A stretch of 64,000 bases of DNA from Serratia fonticola (GTDB lineage Bacteria; Pseudomonadota; Gammaproteobacteria; Enterobacterales; Enterobacteriaceae): the NCBI RefSeq assembly GCF_001006005.1, contig NZ_CP011254.1, positions 5,642,001 through 5,706,000 of the forward strand. Reading direction: 5' to 3'. Positions 28,735-39,709 of the stretch are shown in pieces (within the stretch, counting starts at the first letter, position 1; each line of letters opens with the position of its first letter). The notes under the pieces are model-generated. The model was not told where the DNA came from and searched no databases. It saw nothing but the letters and a program-made list of their open reading frames with translations. A program made the position numbers and the translations under genes.

Positions 28735-29577
28735 TTAAAAGCTCCAGGGTATAAACATATTGACCGCGCCCGACACGGCGAGCCATGGACCAAAGGCTAA
28801 CGGTTGATTAAAATCTTGTTTCGCCAACCCTCGCTGTATCAGCGTAAACAGCAGACCACTGGCCGCTGCCACCCAAATCACCTGTGGCAACGCTTGCCAA
28901 CCCAACCAGGCCCCTAACGCCGCAAGTAATTTAAAATCACCATAGCCGAGAGCCTCTTTACCGGTTGCCAGCTTGAATAGCCAGAACACGCTCCATAGGC
29001 AGACATAACCTGCCACTGCGCCAATCGTCGCCTGTTCCAACGAGGCAAAATGCCCCTCAATATTGAATAAAAGTCCGATCCACAACAGTGGCAACGTCAG
29101 CACATCTGGCAACAGTTGTCTGTGATGGTCAATAACTGCCAGCGTCAGCAAAAAGGAGAGCAAGATCCAAGCGCCCAGCAAGGGGAACCCTAGCGGGAAT
29201 ATAAGCGCCGTCAGCACGAACATCATAGCCGTTGCCACCTCAACCAGCGGGTAGCGCCTTGGGATACGCTCACCACAGCAACGAGCCTTCCCCTTTAACA
29301 ACAGAAAACTCAGCAGGGGTATATTGTCCCTGGCCGCAATAGGATGCTGGCAATGCGGGCAACAGGAATGCGGTAATAGCAGATCAAAACGCGGTATGGA
29401 TTCAGGTAAGGGTAGCGCCAGTTGCACGAGCGCCTCGCGCTGCCATTGCTTCTCCAGCATCACCGGTAATCGATAAATCACTACGTTCAGAAAGCTACCC
29501 ACTATGGCCCCAAATATCCCCACGACACACAGCCAGAGGAGGGGAAATGCAACGGTAAAATCCAGTAATAAACTCAA
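28735..29577 (-). CDS. gspO: GspO (PulO), prepilin peptidase and N-methyltransferase
   Basis: 280 residues, inner membrane. Cytoplasmic N-terminal zinc loop with CCPHC and CC pairs (about 72-100), and the aspartic protease sites D in DHHRQLLPD (near 147) and GYGD (near 212) typical of type IV prepilin peptidases. It cleaves the leader of GspG/H/I/J/K after glycine and methylates the new N terminus. Last gene of the gspC-O operon. Confidence 0.95.
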   Translation of the reverse strand: MSLLLDFTVAFPLLWLCVVGIFGAIVGSFLNVVIYRLPVMLEKQWQREALVQLALPLPESIPRFDLLLPHSCCPHCQHPIAARDNIPLLSFLLLKGKARCCGERIPRRYPLVEVATAMMFVLTALIFPLGFPLLGAWILLSFLLTLAVIDHHRQLLPDVLTLPLLWIGLLFNIEGHFASLEQATIGAVAGYVCLWSVFWLFKLATGKEALGYGDFKLLAALGAWLGWQALPQVIWVAAASGLLFTLIQRGLAKQDFNQPLAFGPWLAVSGAVNMFIPWSF

Positions 29578-29637
29578 AAAACCTCCCTGCAGTCAGCCAA
29601 GTACCTACCCAACCCTTTTAAGACCGCCTAGTGCCGT

Positions 29638-30381
29638 TTAAAGCAACCGCCCCTGAACCTGCCAGGGTATCTGCCCCTGATCGTTGGCCCTGCCTAACTG
29701 ATTTATCAGTGGCCTCATCGTCTCCGGTAATATCGGCCCTCGGCGCACCTGACCGTTGAACTGATAGCGCCCGTCAAATCCGACGGTGCCACGCCCCGTC
29801 AGGCTCAGATGAGAGGAGTCTTGTTTCAACACCAACACCAGAGCCCCTTTTCCATCACAGCTCAATTGGCCTTGCACGTTGGCCAGCTCCAACGCCCCCA
29901 ACGGGGTCGCAAGCTGTGCGTGCTGCCAGTTGACAACACCTCCGGCAAGACTCCGGCAACCCGCGGAACTGAACTCTCCTTGTTGCAACCGCAGTCGCAG
30001 CTCTCCCTGGGCGGTGATCGGCAAAGGCAACGACAACTGTTGCCGCACAACATCTGCAGGAACAGAGAGTTGCCACTCATGCAGTTGCAGATCTTGCCAA
30101 CCACGCAGGATACCGGCTCCCTGCAAGCCTTGCGGATCCCTTAACTCAATCTCTAAGGCTGGTATCCAAGAGGAGAAAGTGAACTGCCAGTTCACTTTTG
30201 CCAGCATAACGTTACGCCAGCTTAACTGGTGCAAACTGCCCTGCCACAGGGAACCTGAAAAGCCACCGACCTTCATATCTGCGGGTATAAAAGCTTGTAT
30301 TACTCGTGCCGGCGCGTGGCCTCCCAGTAATAGGAGATAACAAGCCAACAAAAGCACGGCTTTTTTGGCTTTAGCGCCCAT
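29638..30381 (-). CDS. gspN: GspN (PulN), type II secretion protein N
   Basis: 247 residues with an N-terminal TM anchor (about 7-25) and a periplasmic domain of the GspN family. An accessory component of Pul/Out-type systems, dispensable in some of them. Its start overlaps the gspM end by 11 bases, as in other gsp operons. Confidence 0.9.
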   Translation of the reverse strand: MGAKAKKAVLLLACYLLLLGGHAPARVIQAFIPADMKVGGFSGSLWQGSLHQLSWRNVMLAKVNWQFTFSSWIPALEIELRDPQGLQGAGILRGWQDLQLHEWQLSVPADVVRQQLSLPLPITAQGELRLRLQQGEFSSAGCRSLAGGVVNWQHAQLATPLGALELANVQGQLSCDGKGALVLVLKQDSSHLSLTGRGTVGFDGRYQFNGQVRRGPILPETMRPLINQLGRANDQGQIPWQVQGRLL

Positions 30382-30859
30382 CGCTGCGCTCCAGCATCAG
30401 TTTGTTTACCGTCACCCATCCGGGTTTATCGGGACGCATCGCCACCTCAAGCGCCACAATGCGAACGCTATAGCGCTTTTCCAACTGTGTGATCCAAAGC
30501 ATCAGGGCATTAAAATCGCCAGGTTCCAGCGTGACCGCCAGCCGCTCTCCCTGAGGCTGCATGCGGGTAATGTTCATATTTTGAGCTGCAGCACTCTGTG
30601 CCACCCTAGCCGACAAGCTTAGGGGGGGCTCCTGTATGGGTTGCATCCCCTGCTGGCGCAAGCGCGGAGCCTGTTGCAACATCCATTCCACCGTGTTTTG
30701 TTCACGGGCGATAGTACGCTGCCATTGGCTAGCCTGTTGTTGCCAGGGCAGCCACAGTGCGTAGTAGCACAAGCTCACGATAACCAATACACCACAGCCT
30801 AATACCAATCCTCGTTCCCGAAGGCTGAGCTGTAGCCAGCGGTGCTTGAGTTCATTCAT
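30371..30859 (-). CDS. gspM: GspM (PulM), inner-membrane assembly platform protein
   Basis: 162 residues: short cytoplasmic tail, one TM (about 16-34), then a periplasmic ferredoxin-like domain. It pairs with GspL in the assembly platform. Overlaps gspL by 8 bases and gspN by 11 bases. Confidence 0.93.
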   Translation of the reverse strand: MNELKHRWLQLSLRERGLVLGCGVLVIVSLCYYALWLPWQQQASQWQRTIAREQNTVEWMLQQAPRLRQQGMQPIQEPPLSLSARVAQSAAAQNMNITRMQPQGERLAVTLEPGDFNALMLWITQLEKRYSVRIVALEVAMRPDKPGWVTVNKLMLERSDGR

Positions 30860-32054
30860 CCTTTATCCCCAGAGTCAGTCGGCCCTCTACCCCAGTTGGA
30901 TTCTGCTTGATTTCGCCAGGTTGCACCTGATAACGCTGCCCGGCAGCAACCTGAAACTGTTCCAACGCCTGAAAAGAGGCCGCCTGTATATCGACGTTCA
31001 GTTCTTTACGGCCAGCGTCATAAGACAGCGCCTGGAACCGGATTGCCGAGTTCTCCGCCATCAGCTGTTGCAATTGGCGCATCTGTGCGACCACACCGGT
31101 TTGCTCGATAGGCTGTAATTGCTGCAAGTGTTGCTGCATCTGCACGCGCGGGTTAACCACCTTTTTATCAGCCGGAAACAGCTGTTGGTAGACCCGCACA
31201 CTTTCCTGCCGCCAATGTTCAGCCTGTTGCCAAAGCCGGTAATGAGATAGCCCGGCGCTCACACACAGCAGCAGTAAATACCCCGTTAATGCCATCATCA
31301 CGGTTCGCCAGGGGCGTAATCGTGCACGCCAGGGGCTCGAGCGTGTGAATTCGCCCTGGCGCAGATCGGCTCCGCTATCGTGCACGCCTTCTGCCGCCAG
31401 TTGCAGTAAATCCCGCGGTGGTTGAACACACCATTCCGGAGGGGTAGCGGTTAAAGCTGGTGGTGCGGAGTAGCTTTCAATTACCGGCGGTGCCCACACG
31501 GCCAAAAACTCCGATAACCAGGAGGATTCAACAATCATGCCGGCATGCTTTTCCCGGCGAAACAGCCATTGATCATTGAGACTGACCGCACTCCAACCGT
31601 CGGCGGCCAAGGGTAACGCCAGCACATCTGGCAACATTGCCTGCACCTGCACCCCCAGACGTTCACAACGGGCTATCCACTGATGCATAAGGCTTTTATC
31701 AACTACCGCAACGTCACACACATCACCACTTTGCTGCAAAATGGCAAAATGCAGCCGTTCCACATCCGTTGCCAGTTGCTCCTCCAGCATAAACGGCAGC
31801 ACTTGCAGACGCTGGCGCCTGGCACGACGAGGCAGCGTCACACGATGGAAAACCAACTCGCTCGCAGGCACCAATACCCAGGCAGGATATCTGGCAAGCA
31901 GGCTCACCAATTGGTCATCGCTCTCTCCCATAGCCAAACTACCTTGCTGATGACCCTCTGCTGAAGCGAAATACCACAACACTGGCTGCGTTTCATCGCT
32001 GGGTAAGCGCAATATCAACCTGGCTTGCTCACGGGGCTTTCTGTTAGGCATCAA
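30852..32054 (-). CDS. gspL: GspL (PulL), inner-membrane platform protein
   Basis: 400 residues: N-terminal cytoplasmic actin-like domain (about 1-240) that recruits the ATPase GspE, one TM near 255-275, and a C-terminal periplasmic ferredoxin-like domain. The start overlaps the gspK stop (ATGA). It transmits GspE activity to pseudopilus assembly. Confidence 0.94.
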   Translation of the reverse strand: MMPNRKPREQARLILRLPSDETQPVLWYFASAEGHQQGSLAMGESDDQLVSLLARYPAWVLVPASELVFHRVTLPRRARRQRLQVLPFMLEEQLATDVERLHFAILQQSGDVCDVAVVDKSLMHQWIARCERLGVQVQAMLPDVLALPLAADGWSAVSLNDQWLFRREKHAGMIVESSWLSEFLAVWAPPVIESYSAPPALTATPPEWCVQPPRDLLQLAAEGVHDSGADLRQGEFTRSSPWRARLRPWRTVMMALTGYLLLLCVSAGLSHYRLWQQAEHWRQESVRVYQQLFPADKKVVNPRVQMQQHLQQLQPIEQTGVVAQMRQLQQLMAENSAIRFQALSYDAGRKELNVDIQAASFQALEQFQVAAGQRYQVQPGEIKQNPTGVEGRLTLGIKDE

Positions 32055-33037
32055 GGCTCCACCCTCATGCTTAATCCATATTGCCGCTGTACTACCTGGA
32101 AACTGTTACCCGCTTTGCGCAACAGGCTGCGCTGGCTATAGTGAGTCTCCCCCATCAGCACGGTGAAACTGGCTAAAAACAGCTCACTCTTTATCGTCAA
32201 CAGCGATCTGACCATTGAGGTGTCGATGTCCTTAAGGGCAACCTGTGCCAAAAATGCCGTCGTACTGCTCCACCCTTCACGTGGACGCTGTTGTAACAAT
32301 CGAGTCGCCATGGCTGAATCAAGCTCCTTGAGAAATAGCGCCGCCAGTAATGGCCCTTGAGACTCACTCAGGGTATTAACGTTTACCAACAGCGTCTGTG
32401 TTGGCAGCGCGCAAACGTAAGGCAAAAGACGCCGATAAAGGCTGGCATCAACCCCAGAGACGGTGCGCAACTCGCTGACATCCTGCATGGGTTGATTGGC
32501 GGGCAAGTAAGCCACCGCCTGGGCCATATAGACCTCATCTTCAGCCCCATCAATGCCTGGCTCGCTATCACTGTCTATCCAGTCACGCAGTGCCGCAGCT
32601 ATCTGCGTCGCACGCAGGGGATCTTCCCCCAGGTTGATTAACAGCTGTCTAAAAACCTGGGGAGGGTAAGGCAATGTCGGCTGCATGCCTTCAGTAGTTG
32701 CCCCTTGGTTAATGGCATTGAGATTAAAGCAGGCCTGGCCATCAACAATCTGCCCGAACACCTCCCCGCCTTCAACGGGGAAACGGCGCTGTTCTTGCGC
32801 CCAGTTTTGCGCCAAATGCGTTTTATTCGGTGAGTCCAGCGCGTCTCGTTGCAAAATTTTCACCGCCAGTGCCTCTGCCGAGCGGGCATACCATTTTGCC
32901 TGCTGGCGATCCAAATGAGCCGCTGTGCGCAGATAGGTGCGCCCGTTTCGCTCGGCAATGGTCGCAGCAATCGTCACCATCAGCGCCAGGATCAGCAACA
33001 CCACCAGCAGGGCAACGCCCTTTTGCCGCGCCCTCAT
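32051..33037 (-). CDS. gspK: GspK (PulK), minor pseudopilin at the pseudopilus tip
   Basis: 328 residues. Prepilin leader MRARQKG followed by hydrophobic helix [19 protein letters not shown] subunits lack glutamate at +5, as here. A large globular domain follows. GspK, GspI and GspJ form the tip complex. Coupled by 4-base overlaps to gspJ and gspL. Confidence 0.94.
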   Translation of the reverse strand: MRARQKGVALLVVLLILALMVTIAATIAERNGRTYLRTAAHLDRQQAKWYARSAEALAVKILQRDALDSPNKTHLAQNWAQEQRRFPVEGGEVFGQIVDGQACFNLNAINQGATTEGMQPTLPYPPQVFRQLLINLGEDPLRATQIAAALRDWIDSDSEPGIDGAEDEVYMAQAVAYLPANQPMQDVSELRTVSGVDASLYRRLLPYVCALPTQTLLVNVNTLSESQGPLLAALFLKELDSAMATRLLQQRPREGWSSTTAFLAQVALKDIDTSMVRSLLTIKSELFLASFTVLMGETHYSQRSLLRKAGNSFQVVQRQYGLSMRVEP

Positions 33038-33633
33038 TCTTGCCCCACCGCCGTGATCAAAAACAGACGGGTCAATTCACCCACGCCAGCAACCACTAAT
33101 GTCACTTCAATCCCCTGCGGTAAAACCGACGCGTTGTCCCAACTTTCCCGCCACGTCCCCTCGGCAAAAAAGCGCAGACGAAAGACACTGACCTCATTGA
33201 GCAAGACCTTGACCACCGGCTCTTCCCCAACGAGCGGATCCGCATGGGCATAGCTCAACCGCTCTAACTGCTGATGGCGCAGACGATATCCCACCGGTTG
33301 TAACTCGGCGCGGGGCAACATCCCCATCGGGTTTTGCCAACCGTTGCGCATGAAAGAGACGCCCCAGTCCTCACTTTGTAATTGATAGCGCGCCGCGGAA
33401 AACACGCGTTCATTCCCTCTGTGATGGCGAGGGATAATCTGACCGAAATCCCCTTCCAGCTGTATAAAAGCACGTTGAAGCTCGGCCAACCGCTGTGCTT
33501 TGCGCTGCGAAATCTCATCATTGCGCATCACCCCCTGCAACACCTGGAAGGCGCTGATGCTCAACGCAGCAAAAATCGCCAATGCCAACAGCATCTCAAG
33601 CAACGTGAAGCCCCGCTGGCTACGACAATTCAT
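33034..33633 (-). CDS. gspJ: GspJ (PulJ), minor pseudopilin
   Basis: 199 residues. Type IV-like leader ending QRG, cleaved before [13 protein letters not shown] with the +5 glutamate that is needed for assembly. The globular part follows. Overlaps gspI and gspK by four bases each. Confidence 0.94.
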   Translation of the reverse strand: MNCRSQRGFTLLEMLLALAIFAALSISAFQVLQGVMRNDEISQRKAQRLAELQRAFIQLEGDFGQIIPRHHRGNERVFSAARYQLQSEDWGVSFMRNGWQNPMGMLPRAELQPVGYRLRHQQLERLSYAHADPLVGEEPVVKVLLNEVSVFRLRFFAEGTWRESWDNASVLPQGIEVTLVVAGVGELTRLFLITAVGQE

Positions 33634-33995
33634 TCCCGCACCACGTAGCTGCGTAAAGAAACCACTGGCGCAGCGTCTTCTTTATGACGCCGCACCTCAA
33701 CATCCAGTGCCCGTAATTGACCCAGTTCGGTATCAACTCCCTGCCAGCGTACAGACCATTCCTCGCCAGCATAGGTCACCGTGGTGCCGATCCAGCGTTT
33801 TTCCGGCCAGGTTTTATCAAGGTGTAACCTGACCTGTTGATTATCCGCCAACCAACTTGCCAGTATTTTTTCCTCCATACGGCCAATGCTGCCAGCCTGC
33901 TGTGCCGTGGTCTGCAGCACGGCTAACCCCGCCAAGGCGAAAACGATCAGTGCCACCAGCACTTCGAGCAACGTCATCCCTCTTTGGGTGCTCAT
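33630..33995 (-). CDS. gspI: GspI (PulI), minor pseudopilin
   Basis: 121 residues from ATG 33995, which overlaps the gspH stop by four bases and gives [22 protein letters not shown], a proper prepilin leader. The longer frame to 34052 would bury the leader and is not used. Glutamate +5 present. Starts tip complex assembly with J and K. Confidence 0.94.
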   Translation of the reverse strand: MSTQRGMTLLEVLVALIVFALAGLAVLQTTAQQAGSIGRMEEKILASWLADNQQVRLHLDKTWPEKRWIGTTVTYAGEEWSVRWQGVDTELGQLRALDVEVRRHKEDAAPVVSLRSYVVRE

Positions 33996-34543
33996 TGCGC
34001 TGCTCCGTTTGCTGACGAATCGATCGCGCCTGCTGCGTCTACCCGCAGCCATACCAATGGTTGGCTACCGGCCTCACTGAACACCAGCTCAAACGGTGTA
34101 ACCTCCCCGCCAGGTAACAGCAGAATATCGGGTTCCGGTGCCGACTCCGCAGCACGCGGCCACTCCTGCCGATCGGGGAAATGCAGCTTGAGCCGGATAT
34201 CATCAGGCATTTGGCTTCCTAACGCCGCCTGACGGGGTTGCCAATTCTGCCAGGCGTAACCTTGCCAACTATCCGAGCCAGATACTGCCCCGCGTTTTTC
34301 AGCGGCCTGACGCTGTAGCATTTGGAATTGCCAGCCGTCAGGTCGAACCCGGATCCCCAGCAACTGGTCATTTTGCACCGCGGCATCCATGGCAAACGCC
34401 AACTGAGCCTGAAAACGTTTCAGCTGTAGCTGCGGGTTATTTTGTTGCATGGCCGGAAATGACATGATCACCAAGCTGGCAGCACTCCCGATCAGCAGCA
34501 CAACCAGCATCATTTCCAACAACGTAAAGCCGCGTTGGCGCAC
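33992..34543 (-). CDS. gspH: GspH (PulH), minor pseudopilin
   Basis: 183 residues with short leader MRQRG and hydrophobic FTLLEMMLVVLLIG, glutamate +5. It links the tip complex to the GspG shaft. Its start shares one base with the gspG stop region, so the genes are tightly coupled. Confidence 0.94.
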   Translation of the reverse strand: MRQRGFTLLEMMLVVLLIGSAASLVIMSFPAMQQNNPQLQLKRFQAQLAFAMDAAVQNDQLLGIRVRPDGWQFQMLQRQAAEKRGAVSGSDSWQGYAWQNWQPRQAALGSQMPDDIRLKLHFPDRQEWPRAAESAPEPDILLLPGGEVTPFELVFSEAGSQPLVWLRVDAAGAIDSSANGAAQ

Positions 34544-34971
34544 TACTTCTTACCGATAGTCCAGTTACCGATATCATCCTCGGTGTCCGGTATGCCATCG
34601 GGCCCATAAGAGAAAACGTCTAACTGACCGTGTTGGCCCGGGCTAAGCAACTGATAGTCTGCCCCCCAAGGGTCCTGCGGCAAACGGCGAATATAGCCAC
34701 CTTGGGGATAACTGCGCGGTTCTGGTTGTGCCGAGGGCTTGGTCACCAGTGCCTGCAACCCTTGTTCGGTGGTGGGATATCGACTGTTATCCAGCTTGTA
34801 CATATCCAACGCGCTCTCCAGCGCGACAATATCGCTGACGACCTTCTGATGGTCCGCCTTCTCTTTATTTCCCATCAGATTAGGCACTACCAGACTCGCC
34901 AGGATGCCCAGGATCACAATCACCACCATAATTTCCAGCAGGGTAAAACCTCGCTGACGCTGTTGCCGCAT
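34543..34971 (-). CDS. gspG: GspG (PulG), major pseudopilin
   Basis: 142 residues. Leader MRQQRQRG then FTLLEIMVVIVILGILASLVVP with glutamate +5. The C terminus has the calcium-binding loop region (FSYGPDGIPDTEDDIGNW) typical of major pseudopilins. It forms the pseudopilus shaft that pushes substrate through the secretin. Confidence 0.96.
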   Translation of the reverse strand: MRQQRQRGFTLLEIMVVIVILGILASLVVPNLMGNKEKADHQKVVSDIVALESALDMYKLDNSRYPTTEQGLQALVTKPSAQPEPRSYPQGGYIRRLPQDPWGADYQLLSPGQHGQLDVFSYGPDGIPDTEDDIGNWTIGKK

Positions 34972-34999
34972 TTTTCTCTCCGTTATTTGCAGATTGAAT

Positions 35000-36223
35000 T
35001 TACATACTCATCAAGGTATTTAATTGCAGGATTGGCTGCAGGATCGCCAAAACGATAAACAGCACCACGCCCGCCATACTCACCACCAACAAGGGCTCAA
35101 AAAGCCCCAATGCCAACTGCATTTGGGCAGTAAACTCCCGATCCTGGTTGTCTGCCGCACGTTCCAGCATGCTGTCCAGTTCCCCACTACGTTCACCGCT
35201 GGCGATCATGTGCCGCATCATCGGGGGAAACAGTGCAGTGATTTCCAGAGCCCGATGCAGGCTCACCCCCTCACGCACCGATTCCGTTGCCAGTGACAAC
35301 TGGCGGCGCGCATATTCATTGGTTAATACCTCTCCGCTGATGCGCATCGCTTGTAGCAATGGCACTGCGCTGGCATTGAGGATGCTCAGCGTTCTGGCGT
35401 AACGGGCGGTATTGAGCCCTCTTGCGATGCGTCCGATCACCGGGAGGCGCAGCAACTGCCGATGGAAAGCAATGCGCCGCGCTTCTTGGCGCAGCAACAG
35501 ACGCATCAGCATCGGCGCCAATAACATCAGCAGCAGCACCCAAGGGCCAAAGGCTCGAACTCCGTCACTCAGCCCCATCAGCACACGCGTTGATAGCGGA
35601 AGTGCCTGCTTCATGTGAATAAACTGTTCCACCACCTTGGGCACCACGGCGGAAAGTAAAATGGCGATCACGCTGATGGCTACCACCGTCAGCACGCAGG
35701 GGTAGATCATCGCCTGCAGGATACGAGCTCGCATTTGCTGGCGCTGCTCGGTGTAATCCGCCAACCGGTTCAGAACCAGATCCAGATGACCAGAGGCTTC
35801 ACCTGCGGCCACCATCGCGCAGTACAGCCGCTCAAAACTGGTGGGATAACCGCTCATGGCCTCCGCCAAGGAATGCCCCTCCAGTACTTTGGTGCGCACT
35901 GCGGCCATCAGGCTGCGCTGACGGGGTTTTTCACTCTGTTTTGCCACGGCATCAAGCGCCTCCTCCAAGGGTAAGGAAGCGGCAACCAAGGTCGCAAGCT
36001 GACGAGTCAACAACGCCAGATCGGCACTGCTAATCCCCCGCCCCCATGAAAGACGCCGCCCGCTTTGCGCCTGCTGGCGCTCATCCTGCCCTTCGTCCAG
36101 GCTTACAGGGACCAACCCCTGTTCCCGTAAAAGTTGACGGGCGTGGCGGGCTGAATCCGCTTCCTGCACTCCCCGCCGTTTTTTGCCGCGCTCGTCTAAC
36201 GCTTGATAATGGAATAGGGCCAT
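35000..36223 (-). CDS. gspF: GspF (PulF), polytopic inner-membrane platform protein
   Basis: 407 residues; two tandem T2SF domains (about 70-195 and 270-390) separated by TM segments near 170-195 and 220-245, with a last TM near 375-400. It couples GspE rotation to pseudopilus growth. ATG 36223 lies one base after the gspE stop. Confidence 0.95.
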   Translation of the reverse strand: MALFHYQALDERGKKRRGVQEADSARHARQLLREQGLVPVSLDEGQDERQQAQSGRRLSWGRGISSADLALLTRQLATLVAASLPLEEALDAVAKQSEKPRQRSLMAAVRTKVLEGHSLAEAMSGYPTSFERLYCAMVAAGEASGHLDLVLNRLADYTEQRQQMRARILQAMIYPCVLTVVAISVIAILLSAVVPKVVEQFIHMKQALPLSTRVLMGLSDGVRAFGPWVLLLMLLAPMLMRLLLRQEARRIAFHRQLLRLPVIGRIARGLNTARYARTLSILNASAVPLLQAMRISGEVLTNEYARRQLSLATESVREGVSLHRALEITALFPPMMRHMIASGERSGELDSMLERAADNQDREFTAQMQLALGLFEPLLVVSMAGVVLFIVLAILQPILQLNTLMSM

Positions 36224-36224
36224 G

Positions 36225-37730
36225 TCATCCCTCTTCCTGAGACTGGCTTTCGGTCACGCGGATCACCTCTTCCCAACTGGTCTCGCCCGCCAACACTTTT
36301 TCCAATCCCCCCTGGCGCAATGTTTTGTATTCATGACGTAATTGACGAGCAATCGTGAATTCACTCTCTCCCTGGTGGATCGCCGTACGCACTCGGTCAT
36401 CAATCAGCAGCAGCTCATGAATACCAGTACGCCCACGGTAACCGGTAAAATTACACTGTGAGCATCCTTTCGGCTGCCATAATGGGGTTCCGGGTAAAAT
36501 CCCCATCTGATCGGCCAGGACCGGATCGGCGGCGTACGTTTGGCGACAATCGGGGCAGAGGGTACGAACCAGTCGCTGTGCCAGCACGGCCAGTAATGAG
36601 GTGGAAAGCAAAAAAGGCTCGATGCCCATATCCTGCAGCCGCGATAAGGCCCCCAGCGCGCTGTTGGTGTGCAGCGTGGAGAGTACCAGATGCCCTGTCA
36701 GTGATGCCTGAACCGCAATCTGAGCGGTTTCGCTGTCGCGGATCTCTCCGACCAGCACCACATCAGGATCCTGACGCAGAATGGCCCGCAAACCGCGAGC
36801 AAATGTCATATCTACCTTGGGGTTTACCTGCGTCTGGCCGATCCCCTCGAGTTCATACTCGATCGGGTCTTCGACCGTCATGATATTGCGTTCGCTGGCA
36901 TTGAGGCGGCTCAATGCTGCGTAGAGGGTGGTGCTCTTACCCGAACCTGTAGGACCGGTGACGAGGATAATGCCATGTGGCCGCTGGATCAGCTCATCGA
37001 TCTGCCGCCGATTATGTGAAGACATGCCAAGCGCGGCAAGATCCAGACTGACGCTGTTTTTATCCAGTAAACGCAGAACAATTCGTTCACCATAATTAGA
37101 CGGTAAGGTCGAAACCCGCACATCAATAGCTCGGCCACCAATTCGCAGTGCCATGCGCCCATCCTGGGGGATCCGCTTCTCGGCAATATCCAGCCGTGCC
37201 ATGACCTTGATGCGCGATATCAATAAAGAGGCCAGCCGCCGCTGAGGGCGCAGAATTTCACGCAACACGCCATCGACCCGGAAACGGATCTGCAAATGGC
37301 GTTCATAGGTTTCGATGTGGATATCCGATGCTTTATCCTTGATGGCTTCAGTCAGCATCGCATTGATCAGGCGGATAATAGGGGCATCATCATCGGCATC
37401 CAGCAAGTCGTCGCTGTCGGGTAGCTCTTCTGCCAAGGTATAAAAATCCATTTCATTGCCGATATCGGTCATCATGCGTCGCGCCTCTTTCGAATCGCGC
37501 TGGTAGCTGATCACCAGTTGTTTCTCAAACTCTTCACCCGACACCGTACTGATAGTCAGCCCACACCCTGCCACCCTACGCGCTTCAAGCAATGCTGTGG
37601 CGGTGGTTTCCGCCAGACGGAGTACACGGCACCCAGCATGATCCCGCAACAGCAAAATGCGTTGTTCGCGCGCATAGGCAAATGGCAACTGCGGGCGTAA
37701 TTCACTCAGGTCCTCGGGGAGGGTATTCAT
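36225..37730 (-). CDS. gspE: GspE (PulE), secretion ATPase
   Basis: 501 residues, hexameric cytoplasmic ATPase. Walker [10 protein letters not shown] near 263, Walker B with LVGEIRD near 326, and the tetracysteine zinc motif CPDC...CSQC near 400-432 that is specific to GspE-like proteins. The N-terminal domain binds GspL. It overlaps the gspD stop by four bases. Confidence 0.96.
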   Translation of the reverse strand: MNTLPEDLSELRPQLPFAYAREQRILLLRDHAGCRVLRLAETTATALLEARRVAGCGLTISTVSGEEFEKQLVISYQRDSKEARRMMTDIGNEMDFYTLAEELPDSDDLLDADDDAPIIRLINAMLTEAIKDKASDIHIETYERHLQIRFRVDGVLREILRPQRRLASLLISRIKVMARLDIAEKRIPQDGRMALRIGGRAIDVRVSTLPSNYGERIVLRLLDKNSVSLDLAALGMSSHNRRQIDELIQRPHGIILVTGPTGSGKSTTLYAALSRLNASERNIMTVEDPIEYELEGIGQTQVNPKVDMTFARGLRAILRQDPDVVLVGEIRDSETAQIAVQASLTGHLVLSTLHTNSALGALSRLQDMGIEPFLLSTSLLAVLAQRLVRTLCPDCRQTYAADPVLADQMGILPGTPLWQPKGCSQCNFTGYRGRTGIHELLLIDDRVRTAIHQGESEFTIARQLRHEYKTLRQGGLEKVLAGETSWEEVIRVTESQSQEEG

Positions 37731-39709
37731 CGTCCCCCCGTTGAATAGAATGCACTGATCGCGGCATTAACCTGGCGGAAAGTGGCACCGTTTTGATCGG
37801 GTGGCAACTTCAATACCTCGTTGTTCAGCGTGGCTGCGCTCCCTTGTTTGCCACGCTGTTGGTCTTGTTCCTGATTAAAAGCCTGATACTTTTCTGAGGA
37901 GGCGCGGCGATACTGATCACGATCACGGATGATTGACGGGCGGATGAACAGCATCAGGTTGCGCTTGGAAACCTGTTTGCTGTTGGAGCGGAACAGATAG
38001 CCCAGCACCGGGATATCCCCCAGCACCGGAACCTTGTCCGTGCTGTCGCGGACGGTTTTATCCAGCAAGCCCCCCACCACCACGGTTTCGCCGCTGCCTA
38101 CCAGCACCGCGTTATTGACCGTGCGGGTATTAAAGGTCGCCCCCAAATTAGCACTGCTGCTGGAAGCCGCATCAGCCACACTGGAAACCTCCTGCTCGAT
38201 CTCCAGCAGCACTGAGTCCCCTTCGTTGATCTGAGGTTTGACCTTCAGCTTAATGCCGACGGTTTTACGCTCCACCGTGTTGAAGATATTATCGCCCGAC
38301 GTCGTTTGCGAGCCGGAGAGGACAGGAACTTCCTGGCCGACATTGAACGTCGCCTCCATGTTGTCAAGCGTGACAATGCTCGGTGTCGCCAGAATGTCAT
38401 TCTTGCTACTGCTGGAAAGCGCGGTCAGTAGCATGGCCCAATTGCCCTGATAAAAACCGGCAGCAATACCGTTAAAACTGCTGAGAGCGCTGGCCAGGGT
38501 ACTGTTCACCGTCCCGTCCTGATTGTATTGATTGGCGCCAGCAATCGCCGTGGTGATAGGCAAACCGGTATTGGTGAACTGCGTCACTCCGGCATTCTTG
38601 TTAGCCCACTGGATCCCCAGGTTCAAACCATCGGCGTCTTGTACCTCGGCGATAATCGCCTCCACCAGCACCTGTGCACGCCGAATATCCAGCTGAGTAA
38701 TCACCTTTTCCAGATCTCGCATGACATCCGGAGCCGCCGTCAGTATCAGTGAATTGGTTTGCTCATGGGCTTTGATGGTGATGTCTTTACGCAGCGCTTC
38801 CGCCGGCTTGGCATTCTGTTGCTCACTTTGAATACTGGTACTGACGCCAGTCAACACCTCAACCAGATCGGTGGCTTTGGCATACTTCAGGTAAATCACT
38901 TTGGTATTGCCCTGCACGGCCTGCTCACGATCCAGCTGCTTGATCATGGCGATAATCCGCTGGCGGGAGTTGGGTTCTCCGCTGACCAGGACCGAGTTGG
39001 TTCGCTCATCCGCAACAAGATTGGCTACCATCAGGCTTGGCATCGCTGATTTGCTGGCATCCTTGGTTAATTCGGTGACCAGTTTGACGACTTCAGCAGC
39101 AGACGCATAGGCCAGCGGTACCGTTACCACACTACGGTCGCCTACCTTGTCAACCCGTTCAACAATCGCCATCAAGCGTTTGATCACCGCCGCACGCCCG
39201 GTCATCAGCAATACGTTGGAAGGCTCATAATGCACAACACTGCCAGCCCCGGCGTTATCGTTCAATTGACGGAGTAACGGGGCAAGATCGCGTGCCGCCA
39301 CGTTATTGACCGGCACGACACGTGTCACCACTTCATCACCCTCGCCCGGCTGGGCATCGCTGGCTACCGGCACCGCTGCGGTTTTCGCATCCTTGGAACG
39401 CACCACTTTCAACACGCCGTTACGCATATCCACCACGGCAAAGCCATAAACGTCCAGCACGCTGAGGAAGAACTGGTAATACTGCTCCTCATTGAGCATG
39501 TCATAACTGCGTACGGTGATAGTACCGCGCACGGCAGGATCGATAATCACCGTTTTATTCAGGTTCTTGCTGACCGTATTAATAAACTCCTGAATATCCG
39601 TGCCCTTGAAGCTGGCAGAAAACTCGGCACTCCAGCCCTGCCGAGTACCAAGCAGCATCACCGCCAGTAGCACAATGCGTAAGCTCCTGATTATTTTTGT
39701 ATTTAACAA
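37727..39709 (-). CDS. gspD: GspD (PulD), outer-membrane secretin
   Basis: 660 residues, the length of Klebsiella PulD, with close similarity over the chain. Signal peptide about 1-28, N0-N3 periplasmic domains ([18 protein letters not shown] begins N0), then the secretin core ([23 protein letters not shown]), and a C-terminal S domain for the pilotin. The start is TTG at 39709, directly after the gspC TAA with no gap; alignment with PulD supports it. An internal GTG near 39671 with a better ribosome site is the alternative. Confidence 0.95.
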   Translation of the reverse strand: MLNTKIIRSLRIVLLAVMLLGTRQGWSAEFSASFKGTDIQEFINTVSKNLNKTVIIDPAVRGTITVRSYDMLNEEQYYQFFLSVLDVYGFAVVDMRNGVLKVVRSKDAKTAAVPVASDAQPGEGDEVVTRVVPVNNVAARDLAPLLRQLNDNAGAGSVVHYEPSNVLLMTGRAAVIKRLMAIVERVDKVGDRSVVTVPLAYASAAEVVKLVTELTKDASKSAMPSLMVANLVADERTNSVLVSGEPNSRQRIIAMIKQLDREQAVQGNTKVIYLKYAKATDLVEVLTGVSTSIQSEQQNAKPAEALRKDITIKAHEQTNSLILTAAPDVMRDLEKVITQLDIRRAQVLVEAIIAEVQDADGLNLGIQWANKNAGVTQFTNTGLPITTAIAGANQYNQDGTVNSTLASALSSFNGIAAGFYQGNWAMLLTALSSSSKNDILATPSIVTLDNMEATFNVGQEVPVLSGSQTTSGDNIFNTVERKTVGIKLKVKPQINEGDSVLLEIEQEVSSVADAASSSSANLGATFNTRTVNNAVLVGSGETVVVGGLLDKTVRDSTDKVPVLGDIPVLGYLFRSNSKQVSKRNLMLFIRPSIIRDRDQYRRASSEKYQAFNQEQDQQRGKQGSAATLNNEVLKLPPDQNGATFRQVNAAISAFYSTGGR